Source: Gemmatimonadota bacterium (lineage in GTDB: Bacteria > Gemmatimonadota > Gemmatimonadetes > Gemmatimonadales > Gemmatimonadaceae). Taken from it: a DNA stretch of 64,000 nucleotides. The DNA lies in assembly GCA_026387935.1 (NCBI GenBank), contig JAPLKU010000020.1:48750-112749 (forward strand), given 5' to 3'. The position numbers and the translations under genes are program-made. Below are positions 19,583 to 28,205 of this stretch, piece by piece (within the stretch, counting starts at the first letter, position 1; every line of letters starts with the position of its first letter). The notes below the pieces were generated by a model. That model was not told the DNA's origin, did no database searches, and saw only the letters and a program-made list of their open reading frames with translations.

Positions 19583-21754
19583 TCAGGGCTTTCGCTTGTC
19601 GCCGTGGAGTGTGGCGTCTTGCTCCACTTCCTTCTCGAGCGACGCGACCCGTTCCTGCAGACGCTTGGCCGTCACCTGAAGTTCGGCAAGGCGCGCGGCA
19701 ACCTCCGGCGACATCTGCTCCGCATCCGAGACGCCTTGGGAGGCGATCTCGACATCCGCTATCGGCCGCAGCGTGCGCCACAGCGCAAAGAGGAGCAGCC
19801 CGATGAGCACGGTCTGGGCCAGGACAGTTTCGACGGTTGGGTAGACGCCGAGCATCTCGATGTGCGGAAACCCCGGGAGCAGCGTGCGTGACATCGCGCC
19901 GCCTTCCTGCAACTCCTTGATGCCCTTGCCAGCGAACACGAGCGCCATCCAGTACAGCAGGCCGCTCGTGACGGCAAAAAAGGGCCGCAGCGGGATTTTC
20001 ACGCCGAAGCGGTAGAAGAGCGAAAAGATGACGGCAAGGGTCGCCGCGCCGGCTCCGACACCGGCCGTGACCGGCATGAGCGAACCGCTGTTCTTCGTGA
20101 TGAGCGCCTGGAAAAAGAGCGCCGTCTCGGCGCCTTCGCGGAAGACCGCGAGGAATGCCGCGAACGCCAGCGCAAAACTGCCGCCATGCGACAACGCCGA
20201 GTTCACCTTCTCGCGAATGAACTGTTGCCAGCGCGCTGATTCGACTTTGGAGAGCAGCCAGTAGCTCACGGAGAAGAGCACGACGACGGCCACGAGCAGC
20301 GTGGCGCCTTCGATGACTTCGCGGCTGGCCGGCACGGAGGCGAGAACCGTTCGCAGCAGTACGGCGAGCACCAGGCTCGCGGCCAGCCCGGCGAACGACC
20401 CGATCCAGACGTCGCGCACGCGCTCGCGGTTTCCGGTCTTGATGAGGAACGCCACGACGGCGCCGATGACGAGAATCGCCTCGAAGCCTTCGCGCAGAAT
20501 AATGAGGAACGATTCGAGGAAGTTGCCCCACCGCGTTGACGAGGGATCCGACAACTCGACCACGGTCGGCATCGCCTGCTCGATCGCGAGCCGGCTCGCC
20601 TCCGCAGCGGCCATATCATTCGCCTTCAGTGCGCCATGAAAGTCGGCGAACTGACGTTCAAGTCGCGCCACCAGGCCCGGGTCGCGCATGCGAACGGTAG
20701 TCTCGAGCGGCTCAAATGCGATGTACGAGTCGAAGGCGAGGCCGCGCGCATCGGCCTGTCGGCCGGTGCGCGCGGCCAACACGGCGTCGTCGAGCAGTCG
20801 AAGCACCGTGCGTGCGTGGCCACGCGGGTCGGTTGAGCGCACCGCCGCGGCAGTTGTCGGCAGCACCGCCGCAACGATCACCGATTGCCGCAGTGCCGCT
20901 GTCACCGCGTCCGCATCGGCGGCGCTCAGCGCCTGCTTGCCATTGAATCCGGCCGCACCGTCTCCCGCACGTACCAGCGCAGCGATCTGCGCATCACTGT
21001 GCTGCGCCTGCCAGGCGAACGACTTCGCCACACTGTCACAGGCCGATCCGCAGAGCTTCGCGACCAGCGCTGCTCCGCGCGCGCGCGCGGTGTCCGTCGC
21101 GCGCAGCGCGTTTACGTAGGCGACAACGCCCCAGCGCTCATCGGGTGAAAGCGTGGCAGACCAGCCGACCATCGCGGTCCCCCGTACGCCGACCGAGAGA
21201 ATACGGTAGGTGAGCGCCGGTGTGACCTCGTGCATCACGTCGCGCCGTCCGATGGCGGGGGGCGCGGGAGCACCCTTCGGCGATCCGGCGGGCGCCGGGG
21301 TGCCGGCGCCGGTGACCCCGTGACAGGCGGCGCACTTGGCTTCGTATGTTGCTCGCCCTCGAGGCAGGTCAATTGCGCGAGTGGGCAGGTCGAGCGCGCC
21401 ATCAGCACCCAACGCGTCGGTGAAGGCGCGGTAGAATGATCGCAGGGTTCCGAGCGCTGCGCGCCGCTGCGCTGCCGCACTCATGGAATCGATCACGATT
21501 CGCACCGCTCCGCCGTTTGGCGTGGTGAGCCGCACCGCGACATCGCGGGCCTCCTTCAGAAATCCGCTCGCCTCTTCGAGCTCGACTGCCGAAATGAGCT
21601 TCCCGGCCGAATCGACGCCCTTACCGTACTCTTCAACGGCCACGCCTACCATCGCCGAGAGGCGCTTGCCGACCCCCTCTTGGGCATGCAGCGAATACCC
21701 ACCGAGGAATGCGGTAAGTGCTGTGACAGTAGCGAGTTGTCTCAGGATTCCCAT
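19583..21754 (-). CDS. Cytochrome c / FTR1-family iron permease fusion
   Basis: 723 residues. A signal peptide (1-25, ending HAQ) precedes a periplasmic region with one c-type heme motif CAACH (141-145). A second helical region (about 270-410) leads to an FTR1 permease domain (about 415-670) carrying LREGFEA and FREGAET, the REGxE iron-ligand motifs. A coiled-coil tail (about 685-715, LAELQVTAKRLQERVASLEKEVE) closes it. FTR1 proteins import oxidised iron coupled to ferroxidase-type chemistry; fused heme domains suggest electron transfer during uptake. The ATG at 21754 is preceded by a palindrome over the -10. Substrate iron is inferred from family. Confidence 0.88.
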   Translation of the reverse strand: MGILRQLATVTALTAFLGGYSLHAQEGVGKRLSAMVGVAVEEYGKGVDSAGKLISAVELEEASGFLKEARDVAVRLTTPNGGAVRIVIDSMSAAAQRRAALGTLRSFYRAFTDALGADGALDLPTRAIDLPRGRATYEAKCAACHGVTGAGTPAPAGSPKGAPAPPAIGRRDVMHEVTPALTYRILSVGVRGTAMVGWSATLSPDERWGVVAYVNALRATDTARARGAALVAKLCGSACDSVAKSFAWQAQHSDAQIAALVRAGDGAAGFNGKQALSAADADAVTAALRQSVIVAAVLPTTAAAVRSTDPRGHARTVLRLLDDAVLAARTGRQADARGLAFDSYIAFEPLETTVRMRDPGLVARLERQFADFHGALKANDMAAAEASRLAIEQAMPTVVELSDPSSTRWGNFLESFLIILREGFEAILVIGAVVAFLIKTGNRERVRDVWIGSFAGLAASLVLAVLLRTVLASVPASREVIEGATLLVAVVVLFSVSYWLLSKVESARWQQFIREKVNSALSHGGSFALAFAAFLAVFREGAETALFFQALITKNSGSLMPVTAGVGAGAATLAVIFSLFYRFGVKIPLRPFFAVTSGLLYWMALVFAGKGIKELQEGGAMSRTLLPGFPHIEMLGVYPTVETVLAQTVLIGLLLFALWRTLRPIADVEIASQGVSDAEQMSPEVAARLAELQVTAKRLQERVASLEKEVEQDATLHGDKRKP

Positions 21755-21758
21755 ATTG

Positions 21759-21773
21759 CGAGTAAAATACTCG
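21759..21773 (-). promoter_or_regulatory. Palindromic operator overlapping the iron-permease -10
   Basis: CGAGTAAAATACTCG is a perfect palindrome (6-base arms, 3-base centre). On the minus strand it contains TATTTT (21769-21764), 9 bases before the FTR1 ATG, so a repressor bound here would block a leaderless promoter. An iron-responsive regulator is a reasonable guess from the regulated gene; the sequence does not match a classical 19-base Fur box. Confidence 0.5.
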
Positions 21774-21839
21774 GGAATGCGCTAGTTGTGCAAGTCTCCG
21801 ACACGGCGAAGCACCCGATCTCTGGTTATTCGGCCCGTG

Positions 21840-24500
21840 CTACGGGGCGCGCCGAGCAATGAAGAGCTTCAGTCGCGACGTCTTCGATGCGCTCTTTGCG
21901 ACCGCGATATAGGCACCGTTCACCACGCCCGAAGCCTGCACACCCCAGGTGACGGACTCACCGGCGCTTACTGTTTTGCGCCAGATCTCGCGACCGGAAA
22001 AATCGAAAACGGCGATGTCACCGGATGCAGTGCCAAAGGGCCAGGTAAACCGAACGGCCGAACTCCGGACCGGGTTTTCGCTCGGGAGCAGCTGAGCGGT
22101 GACAGTGGTCGCGGCGGTCGTCACAGCGCCATGGGCAACGATCGCGACTTCATCGAGGCGCCACGGCATCCCGTTCGCAACGAACCGAAAGGCGACTGTC
22201 TTGCCGCCTACTCCGCCCACGGTCACCCCGTCGGTATACCAGGCCGGCGCAAATCCGCGCTGAATTCCGACAGTTGACCAGGTCGTTCCACCGTCGGTGC
22301 TGGCATCGATTCGCCCCGATGGCTCGGGCGTGAATCCGCTGCCGGAGTGAAACGTCCAGTACGCGAGGGAGAGTGTATCTGTACCAGCTGGGACGACAAC
22401 CGCCGGCGTGGTCAGCGATCCGGTCGTGCCGAACCAGGAGAAGCGCCCTGACTTCGTGATCGTCGAGTCGATTGCAAAGCCAGTCATGGCCCAGGCCGCG
22501 TCGGTCTTTTCCGCGCCGGCAATCGTGAGCACGCGAAAGCTCGCCGACGTGCCACCGGCCGTGATCGAAAAGGCGGCCGGTCTCGTGACGAGAGCCGACA
22601 CGACGCGCTTCGCGTAGCGGCCACCGGCTGTGGAGTCGAGTCGAAAGGCAACGGGGCCACTGGCCGATATCGCTGCGCCGGCCGCATCGGCCGATGGAAC
22701 CGTCGCGCGAATGTCCGGACTGACGCTTTCGACGGAAATCCGGCGGGTGGCGCGGCCGGTGCTATTGCTCACGAACGCCGCCGGTTTCCGGGCGGCGTCG
22801 AGCAGGTCAAGTGCGAACGGAAGGTTGTCCTGGAAGACACGGTCGATCTGCGCCGCATCGTCGACGAACTCGAATCCATAGTAGGCGTCGCCGTTGTAGC
22901 CGGACGTCAACTCCGCCGTAAAGGCGAGTGACGCGAACCGACTGGAGGCAAAATCGGTGTACTCGCCGTTCGTCGTGTAGAGCATCCAGCCCGGTCCGGG
23001 CTGGTACATCGTGCGCCCCGACGCGGGCAGGCGATCGGTAACGGCACTGCGAAAGTTCGTCCCGGCGAGCGTTTGATATACGGGAAGGTCCGCCGGAAGC
23101 ACGCCGTAGCTCGATCCGGGTGGATACAGCAACAGGCCGGAAAAGGTGTGGTAACTGAGCGCGATCGCCGGAGGGTGCGCTGTGTGCCACGCCTCGATGT
23201 TTCGGATCTCGATTTCAGACGCGGCGGCGGCGCCGCGGAAAATGGCGGACTGGGGATCGGGAGACGAACCCTGATCGTCGAGCCCCCAGTGGTACGAATG
23301 ATTGCGATTCATGTCCACACCGATCGCGCCGCCCAATTGCGGAGACCGGGTTTTGCGCCAGAGACGGTCACTGGAGAACGTGTACTGATAGCCGTCGGGA
23401 TTGGCGACGGGCATGATCCAGATGTCGCGCGATTGCACGAGCGAATCGCGACGCGCATCGGTTCCCGGCGGCGCGGCGAGATACGCCGCGAGCCGAAGCG
23501 CCATCTCCGTCGCCACCCATTCACGGGCGTGATAGGTGGCCAGAAACACGACATTGGGCCGCTGGGGGCTGTCGTCCTTCGCACCAATCTTGAGCATCAG
23601 CATCGGCCGTCCTTCGAACGACTTGCCGATGGTATCGACACTAACCCGCGGATTCACACGGACGATCGAGTCCGTCCAAGCGCGAATGCCACGCACCGGA
23701 TCGTCGTAGCTGCGATAGACGACCGTCGCCGTCGCCGCATTGGCCGACGCGAGGGAACGGCGCGCCGGCAGCTCTGTTGCCTGCAGGCCCCGCGCGCCGA
23801 GGCGCGCGCGGTCGCGCGGATCTGCCACGACGAGCACCGCGCCCGATTCGACGCCAACGACATCGAACCCGGCAGCCGTGAGCGAATCGGCGCGCGCGCC
23901 GGCGATGCGTAGCGTCACATGTTGCGCGTGCAACACCGACGTACCTGCGACGCACGCAAGCGCCAACCCGAGCGCCAACCCGAGCGCCTGGCCGCGCCAA
24001 CGCGAACCACCGGCACCGCGCGCGCGCAAGGCGACGGTGTCGAGCGAAAGGAAGAAGAGGTCGGCGGCATTGAAGAGGTCCTGCACCGTCCTGCACCATG
24101 TGTCCCAATTCGCGGCGCGGGCGCTCACCGGAGCCGCCCGCAGCGACGTTGCCGCGGCTCGCACGGCATCGAGCGCCCGAAGGGTCGGCACCGCGGCTTC
24201 CTCGAGCGTCGCCTCACACGCGCGCCGCCTTGGGGCGTCGGCGCCCGCGCGGTCCTTTGCGATGGCAGCGATCGCGTCCATCAGCCCGCGGCGCAACCGG
24301 TCGGCGTCAAAGGCCGCCGCGCGCGCTTCGGGCGCGAGCACGCGCGCGGCGGAACGACGCGCGGCGATGAACGGGCCGAAGACCAGATCGTGCTCGAGGG
24401 TACCGACCGCCCGGACCGATGCAAAGGCTCGCAACGACCGCGTGAACTCCGGCATCACGAGCCGTATGCCCGAGTCAACTGGTCCGCCGCCGTCATCCAT
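21840..24500 (-). CDS. M14-family zinc carboxypeptidase with N-terminal extension and sorting-type C-terminus
   Basis: 886 residues in one frame. The peptidase domain (about 255-560) has zinc ligands in YHAREWVATE, a later His in LSYHTFSG and the catalytic Glu in AFTAELTSGY, plus PVANPDGYQYTF and VDMNRNHSYHW. The last 80 residues (LPSENPVRSS, IAVFDFSGREIW, SGVVNGAYIAV) resemble a type IX sorting domain or FlgD-like Ig fold. A signal peptide-like stretch, LGLALGLALACVAGTSVLHAQ, lies internally near 178-198, after about 165 residues of soluble helical sequence. Either translation starts internally (TTG near the signal) or two genes have fused. The ATG at 24500 overlaps the HAD gene end; ATG at 24455 is another option. 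Confidence 0.82.
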   Translation of the reverse strand: MDDGGGPVDSGIRLVMPEFTRSLRAFASVRAVGTLEHDLVFGPFIAARRSAARVLAPEARAAAFDADRLRRGLMDAIAAIAKDRAGADAPRRRACEATLEEAAVPTLRALDAVRAAATSLRAAPVSARAANWDTWCRTVQDLFNAADLFFLSLDTVALRARGAGGSRWRGQALGLALGLALACVAGTSVLHAQHVTLRIAGARADSLTAAGFDVVGVESGAVLVVADPRDRARLGARGLQATELPARRSLASANAATATVVYRSYDDPVRGIRAWTDSIVRVNPRVSVDTIGKSFEGRPMLMLKIGAKDDSPQRPNVVFLATYHAREWVATEMALRLAAYLAAPPGTDARRDSLVQSRDIWIMPVANPDGYQYTFSSDRLWRKTRSPQLGGAIGVDMNRNHSYHWGLDDQGSSPDPQSAIFRGAAAASEIEIRNIEAWHTAHPPAIALSYHTFSGLLLYPPGSSYGVLPADLPVYQTLAGTNFRSAVTDRLPASGRTMYQPGPGWMLYTTNGEYTDFASSRFASLAFTAELTSGYNGDAYYGFEFVDDAAQIDRVFQDNLPFALDLLDAARKPAAFVSNSTGRATRRISVESVSPDIRATVPSADAAGAAISASGPVAFRLDSTAGGRYAKRVVSALVTRPAAFSITAGGTSASFRVLTIAGAEKTDAAWAMTGFAIDSTITKSGRFSWFGTTGSLTTPAVVVPAGTDTLSLAYWTFHSGSGFTPEPSGRIDASTDGGTTWSTVGIQRGFAPAWYTDGVTVGGVGGKTVAFRFVANGMPWRLDEVAIVAHGAVTTAATTVTAQLLPSENPVRSSAVRFTWPFGTASGDIAVFDFSGREIWRKTVSAGESVTWGVQASGVVNGAYIAVAKSASKTSRLKLFIARRAP

Positions 24501-25188
24501 TGAGGATGGCTTGGAGGACGGCAGGGGTGTCGGACAAATCGCGCATCACGACATGCGCGCCCGATGCGCGGAGTTCCGCGTCGGAGAAATTTCCGGTGCA
24601 GACCGCGATCGTCCGCGCGCCAATCGCGAGACCGCAAGCGACGTCCGCCGGCGTATCGCCAATGACCACACACGCATTGCCGGCAACGTCGCGCGCGAGA
24701 TAGTCGGCCGCTCGCTGCCGCGCGATTTCCGCAAGCGTCGGCCTGTCTTCGTGGTCACTGCCGAATGCCCCGACTTCGAATCGCCCCGGATCTACACCGA
24801 CGGCGCGCAACTTCCGTTCGGCACCGACCATGACGTTGCCCGTCAGGAGACCAAGCACGACGCCTTCATGCGCTTCACAGGCGTCGAGGATTTCACGGAC
24901 ACCGGGGAGCACGCGCGGCGGGTCATGCGCCGACGCATGGAGTTCCGCGTCGAGGTTGGCCAGATACAGCTCTATGACGCCCGCCATGCGCGCGTCGATT
25001 TCTGCGTCGTTCAACCCGGCGTAACGCATCGCCTCGCGGGCGATCTGGGGATCGGTCTTGCCGGCGTAGTGCTGTCCGCCCGATCCCACTGCGCCAGCCC
25101 CGGCCACCAACGCGCGCTCCATGGATCGCCGTCCTGCACCGTGGGCGAGCAGAATGGTTCCGTCGATATCGAAGAGCGCGATCTTCAT
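24493..25188 (-). CDS. HAD-superfamily phosphatase
   Basis: 231 residues of the phosphoglycolate-phosphatase-like HAD branch. Motif I is LFDIDGTIL (nucleophile D7, acid D9), motif II LLTGN, motif III the Lys near AERK, and motif IV VIGDTPADVACG. A helical cap lies between about 15 and 90. It overlaps both neighbours by a few bases, within an eamA-HAD-M14 operon. Family members act on small phosphorylated metabolites; the substrate here is not predictable. Confidence 0.88.
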   Translation of the reverse strand: MKIALFDIDGTILLAHGAGRRSMERALVAGAGAVGSGGQHYAGKTDPQIAREAMRYAGLNDAEIDARMAGVIELYLANLDAELHASAHDPPRVLPGVREILDACEAHEGVVLGLLTGNVMVGAERKLRAVGVDPGRFEVGAFGSDHEDRPTLAEIARQRAADYLARDVAGNACVVIGDTPADVACGLAIGARTIAVCTGNFSDAELRASGAHVVMRDLSDTPAVLQAILNG

Positions 25189-26120
25189 TCGCCGTGCGCC
25201 GGTTCCGCGGACGTGTTCGACCGCGTCAACAGGAGACCGCCCATGACCGCCCCGGACCCCGTGATCTGCCAGATCGTCGGCCGCTCACCAAGGAGCGGCC
25301 AGGCGGCCAGGAGCGCGATCATCGGCTGCAGCTGCGCAAACATGGCGGTGCGTGTGGAGCCGAGGACGCGCACCCCACGATACCAGAAGAGATAGGCGAG
25401 ACCGATGGCGCCGATGCCGGAATACGCGACCGCCGCCCAAGTGAGTGGCACCATCGCGCCCCAGTTCGTGCGACTCAATGCAGGCGCGGCGACAACAATG
25501 ATGGGCAGCGTGCCGCCAAGCAGGGTCCATGCCGCAATGGTCACACCCTCGATTCGCCTGGTGAAGTCGCCAAGGAACGTGGTGTAGAACGCCCAGGCCA
25601 CGACGGACGCGAGAATGAGCAAGTCGCCGAGCACCTTTTCGCCGCCGCCGGAATCGCCGCGAGACGAACCCAGCACGACAATGGCGATGCCAACGGACGA
25701 GAGCGCGATGCCCAGCACGGCGCGTCGGTCGATCCGCTCGACGCCGTACGCGCGCCCGACAATCGCGATGACGGCCGGGCTCGCCGCAACCACCAGCGCG
25801 GCAGTGCCCGCGCGCGTCATGGCGAGCCCATTGATGAACAGCCCCTGATAGACCCCGTGGCCGAGCACGCCGAGCAGCATAAGACGTCCGATGTCTGCGC
25901 GCGACGGGCGCGGCGCGAGAAACGTGGCGAGCGTCAGCAGCGCGACGGTGCCCACCGACATCCGGATGGCGTTGTAGGCTATCGGCTCGAGCACCGTCGT
26001 GCCGTACTTGAGTACGGTGAAGTTCAGTCCCCAGATGAGCGCCATCAACAAGAGCCCGAGCTCGGTCAGGAGCACGGTGCGTCGGTAGGCTGCGCTGGTG
26101 TCGCCGCCGGGAGCGGTCAT
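25185..26120 (-). CDS. EamA/DMT-family transporter
   Basis: 311 residues with ten predicted membrane helices in two EamA repeats (first ALIWGLNFTVLKYG, second VAWAFYTTFLGDF), and a cytoplasmic end. DMT proteins export or import small metabolites across the inner membrane. I chose ATG at 26120 (MTAPGGDTS); the longer frame upstream is arginine-rich and lies opposite the next gene. First gene of the operon, divergent from the DUF6941-like gene. Confidence 0.88.
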   Translation of the reverse strand: MTAPGGDTSAAYRRTVLLTELGLLLMALIWGLNFTVLKYGTTVLEPIAYNAIRMSVGTVALLTLATFLAPRPSRADIGRLMLLGVLGHGVYQGLFINGLAMTRAGTAALVVAASPAVIAIVGRAYGVERIDRRAVLGIALSSVGIAIVVLGSSRGDSGGGEKVLGDLLILASVVAWAFYTTFLGDFTRRIEGVTIAAWTLLGGTLPIIVVAAPALSRTNWGAMVPLTWAAVAYSGIGAIGLAYLFWYRGVRVLGSTRTAMFAQLQPMIALLAAWPLLGERPTIWQITGSGAVMGGLLLTRSNTSAEPAHGE

Positions 26121-26192
26121 TGCGGAGAATTTACCGTTGGACGCGCCGCCATCCAAACTCCGAGCGCCTCGCCGACCGCAGTGCCGTCGGGA

Positions 26193-26198
26193 TATTTT
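26193..26198 (+). promoter_or_regulatory. Putative -10 box of the DUF6941-like gene
   Basis: TATTTT ends 5 bases before the ATG at 26204, consistent with a leaderless start. No clear -35. Confidence 0.4.
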
Positions 26199-26203
26199 CA
26201 GAC

Positions 26204-26626
26204 ATGCACATTTCGTTTGCGCTGTTCGCCGACGCGGCCAACCTCTCGCAGGAAGGGAAGCTGAACATCCTCGGCGTGTTCGACGCACTGCAGGTGGGCA
26301 CCCTTCCCGCCGTTCATCCCCGCGCGACGCTCGTCGTTCGCCTCAAAGCGAACCACGAGAATGTGGGCGTGCATACGTTGAGCTTTGGATGGGTGGGTCC
26401 CAACGGCGACGAGATCTGGTCGTCGTCAGGCGAAGTCGAGGTGGGCACTCCACCGCCGGGCACGTTCGAGGTAGACATCCCGGTGATCGCGGCTATCGAC
26501 CTTCCGATGCAGCAAGCCGGTACGCACACGATGCGCGTAGAGCTTGACGGTGAGCTCCGCTCCGAGCTGTACCTGCAGGTGCGGATCGGAACGCCCGCGC
26601 CACCGACGCACGGGATGGTAAGCTGA
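26204..26626 (+). CDS. Small beta-rich protein, DUF6941-like
   Basis: 140 residues without signal peptide or membrane segment. The opening MHISFALFADAANLSQEGKLNILGVFD and the beta-strand pattern that follows resemble the DUF6941 family, small cytoplasmic proteins of unknown role. The ATG at 26204 is chosen because it follows a TATTTT box and begins the conserved segment. Single-gene unit closed by a hairpin. Family recall is moderate; no function can be given. Confidence 0.75.
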   Translation: MHISFALFADAANLSQEGKLNILGVFDALQVGTLPAVHPRATLVVRLKANHENVGVHTLSFGWVGPNGDEIWSSSGEVEVGTPPPGTFEVDIPVIAAIDLPMQQAGTHTMRVELDGELRSELYLQVRIGTPAPPTHGMVS

Positions 26627-26634
26627 AGCGAGCC

Positions 26635-26658
26635 GCCAGCCGCCAATTGGCGGCTGGC
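26635..26658. terminator. Bidirectional terminator hairpin
   Basis: GCCAGCCGCC (26635-26644) and GGCGGCTGGC (26649-26658) form a perfect 10-base stem with an AATT loop between two convergent genes. Confidence 0.75.
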
Positions 26659-26680
26659 AGCGAGTGGTTACGTCAGACGG

Positions 26681-27652
26681 CTAATCCGCGAGGCCCGGGA
26701 TTCCGTCGCGGCCTTTCGCCCAGCGCACGGCGCTGATGATCGCTTGCTCAAGCGCGACGGTGGCGGCGACTTCGGCGGGCAGTAGTTCGCCCGGTGCGGC
26801 GTCGAGCGGACAGACCGCGAACACGATGTCGCCGTCGTAGCTCGTGCCCGACGGCCCCATGCGGCGCGCATGCGCCGCACTCGCCGACCGCGCAATCCGA
26901 TGCAGGTCGGTCTTCGAAAACGCGCGGTTGAGTGCGACGACCGAAATAGTTGTGTTCTCGGCGGGACGACCCGGTGCGCTACCCCGAAGCGCGAGGATAT
27001 TCCCGTCGACAAGCACGCCGTCATCGCCGCGTGCGCCGGCGATGATTTCGTTGTTCACACCGCGGACACTGCCCACGGCGTTGACCGCCGTCAGGGCGCA
27101 CGCCAACTGGCCGGACGGTGTTCCCGATCCAGCAACGCCGACTCCAAAGCCACCCTTCATGCAACGCGCCGGCCCGAGCAGCTTGCCTACCGTGCATCCC
27201 GTGCCGACCCCGACGCTCCCCTCCGCCCAGCCATTGGTCGTCGCGGAGTCGCAGGCTGCATACGCCATGTCCGCGGTCGGCCGCGCGGTGAAACTGCCGA
27301 GCGGTGCCAGATCGAACACGACGGCAGCCGGCACAATTGGCACGACACCGCCGGCGATGGCATAGCCGCGTCCGCGTTCTTCCATCCAGCGCATCACGCC
27401 GGCGGCGGCATCCAGTCCGTAGGCGCTCCCCCCGGTGAGCAGGATCGCGTCAATCCGGTCATTCGAGGCCCATGGCTCGAGCAGCGCGTATTCGCGGGTT
27501 CCCGTCGCCCGGCCGAAGGCAAATCCGCTCGCGCGCAGCGGCCCACTCGTGCCGCGGATGATCGTGCAGCCGGTGGCGCCCGCCGCGTCCGTTGCATGGC
27601 CAACTGAAATGCCGAACCCACCCGCGGCAATCGCGTCGAGGTCCGGATTCAC
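26681..27652 (-). CDS. P1-family (S58) aminopeptidase / DmpA-like
   Basis: 323 residues of the DmpA/L-aminopeptidase-D-esterase family, Ntn-type enzymes that self-cleave to expose a catalytic Ser or Thr. Family segments seen are GISVGHATDAAGATGCT, LTGGSAYGLDAAAG, GSVGVGTGCTVGK, and ENTTISVVALN, where the threonine is the likely nucleophile. No signal peptide, so probably cytoplasmic. The GTG at 27650-27652 overlaps the stop of a zinc-ribbon remnant (GTGA), showing that the lost upstream gene was once coupled to it. Confidence 0.88.
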   Translation of the reverse strand: MNPDLDAIAAGGFGISVGHATDAAGATGCTIIRGTSGPLRASGFAFGRATGTREYALLEPWASNDRIDAILLTGGSAYGLDAAAGVMRWMEERGRGYAIAGGVVPIVPAAVVFDLAPLGSFTARPTADMAYAACDSATTNGWAEGSVGVGTGCTVGKLLGPARCMKGGFGVGVAGSGTPSGQLACALTAVNAVGSVRGVNNEIIAGARGDDGVLVDGNILALRGSAPGRPAENTTISVVALNRAFSKTDLHRIARSASAAHARRMGPSGTSYDGDIVFAVCPLDAAPGELLPAEVAATVALEQAIISAVRWAKGRDGIPGLAD

Positions 27653-27774
27653 GCTGGAGCCGACGGTGGTGGTGGTGCCTTAGCCTGACAGGCGTGGCAG
27701 AGGACGATACCCTTCATGTTGCAGAGCAAGCAGATGAAGGTACCGCACCCCTGACAGGGATAGCCTTCCGACGC
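27649..27774 (-). pseudogene. C-terminal zinc-ribbon remnant
   Basis: A minus-strand frame reads ASEGYPCQGCGTFICLLC, then NMKGIVLCHACQAK and a proline-rich end, with three CxxC pairs in 25 residues; a zinc-binding tail is very likely. The stop at 27649-27651 overlaps the GTG start of the P1 peptidase. Upstream homology is lost at about 27775-27790, where a response-regulator fragment in a different frame takes over. I take it as the 3' end of a gene whose 5' part was deleted; the parent family is not recognised. Confidence 0.6.
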
Positions 27775-27785
27775 CCGTTCTTCAC

Positions 27786-27896
27786 GGCCGTGCCGGTGTG
27801 TGCTTCGTGCACGACGGAGGTCCCGCCATGTCGAAAGAACATCGCGAACGCCCTGGCGATCGCGATCTCGTCGTCAAGGATGAGGATGCTCGCCAT
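27786..27896 (-). pseudogene. N-terminal fragment of a response regulator receiver domain
   Basis: Starting ATG at 27896, the product MASILILDDEIAIARAFAMF continues for 37 receiver-like residues (acidic DDE pair, first helix and second strand), then leaves homology near 27786 before the phospho-acceptor aspartate. The open frame runs on to 27714 as unrelated sequence. It begins 3 bases after the kinase remnant, the normal kinase-regulator order. Not functional as read. Confidence 0.65.
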
Positions 27897-27899
27897 GAA

Positions 27900-28205
27900 T
27901 CAGCGCGCACTCCCCGGCCCGCGCGCTTCGCGAGTCGGCAATACGACGGTAAACGTTGCCCCGTGCCCGGGCTGAGAATGCGCCTGGATGGATCCCCCGT
28001 GTTCGCGCATGATGCCAAAACTGATCGAAGGTCCGAGGCCCGTCCCGACGCCTCGATGCTTCGTTGTGTAGAAAGGATTGAAGATGTGCGGCAGATGCTC
28101 AGACGCAATACCGTTGCCACTGTCGGTCACCGTGACCACCAAGTCGGTTCCCTGACCCTCACTGCGCACGGTGATCCGCTTGACGATCGAGCCATGGGCG
28201 CCGCA
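27900..28205 (-). pseudogene. C-terminal fragment of a histidine kinase
   Basis: About 101 codons give a GHKL ATPase end: VTVTDSGNGIASEHL (N/G1 box), FNPFYTTKHRGVGTGLG (F and G2 boxes) and a closing ATFTVVLP. The readable homology starts directly at the tamB stop codon, with no dimerisation helix, sensor or start codon. This is the 3' end of a kinase whose 5' part is missing, abutting tamB with zero spacing. A product could start at GTG 28169 but would lack the phospho-accepting histidine. Confidence 0.75.

Noticed and set aside
19555..19600. Possible terminator between lgt and the iron permease
   Set aside because: Only six pairing bases around a long loop; no convincing stem.
23955..23990. 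A short tandem repeat of a 12-base unit
   Set aside because: It encodes the leucine/alanine/glycine core of the M14 signal peptide and is explained by that composition; noted only in the fusion finding.
23740..25395. A 551-residue plus-strand open frame
   Set aside because: Antisense to the M14, HAD and EamA genes; no recognisable segment.
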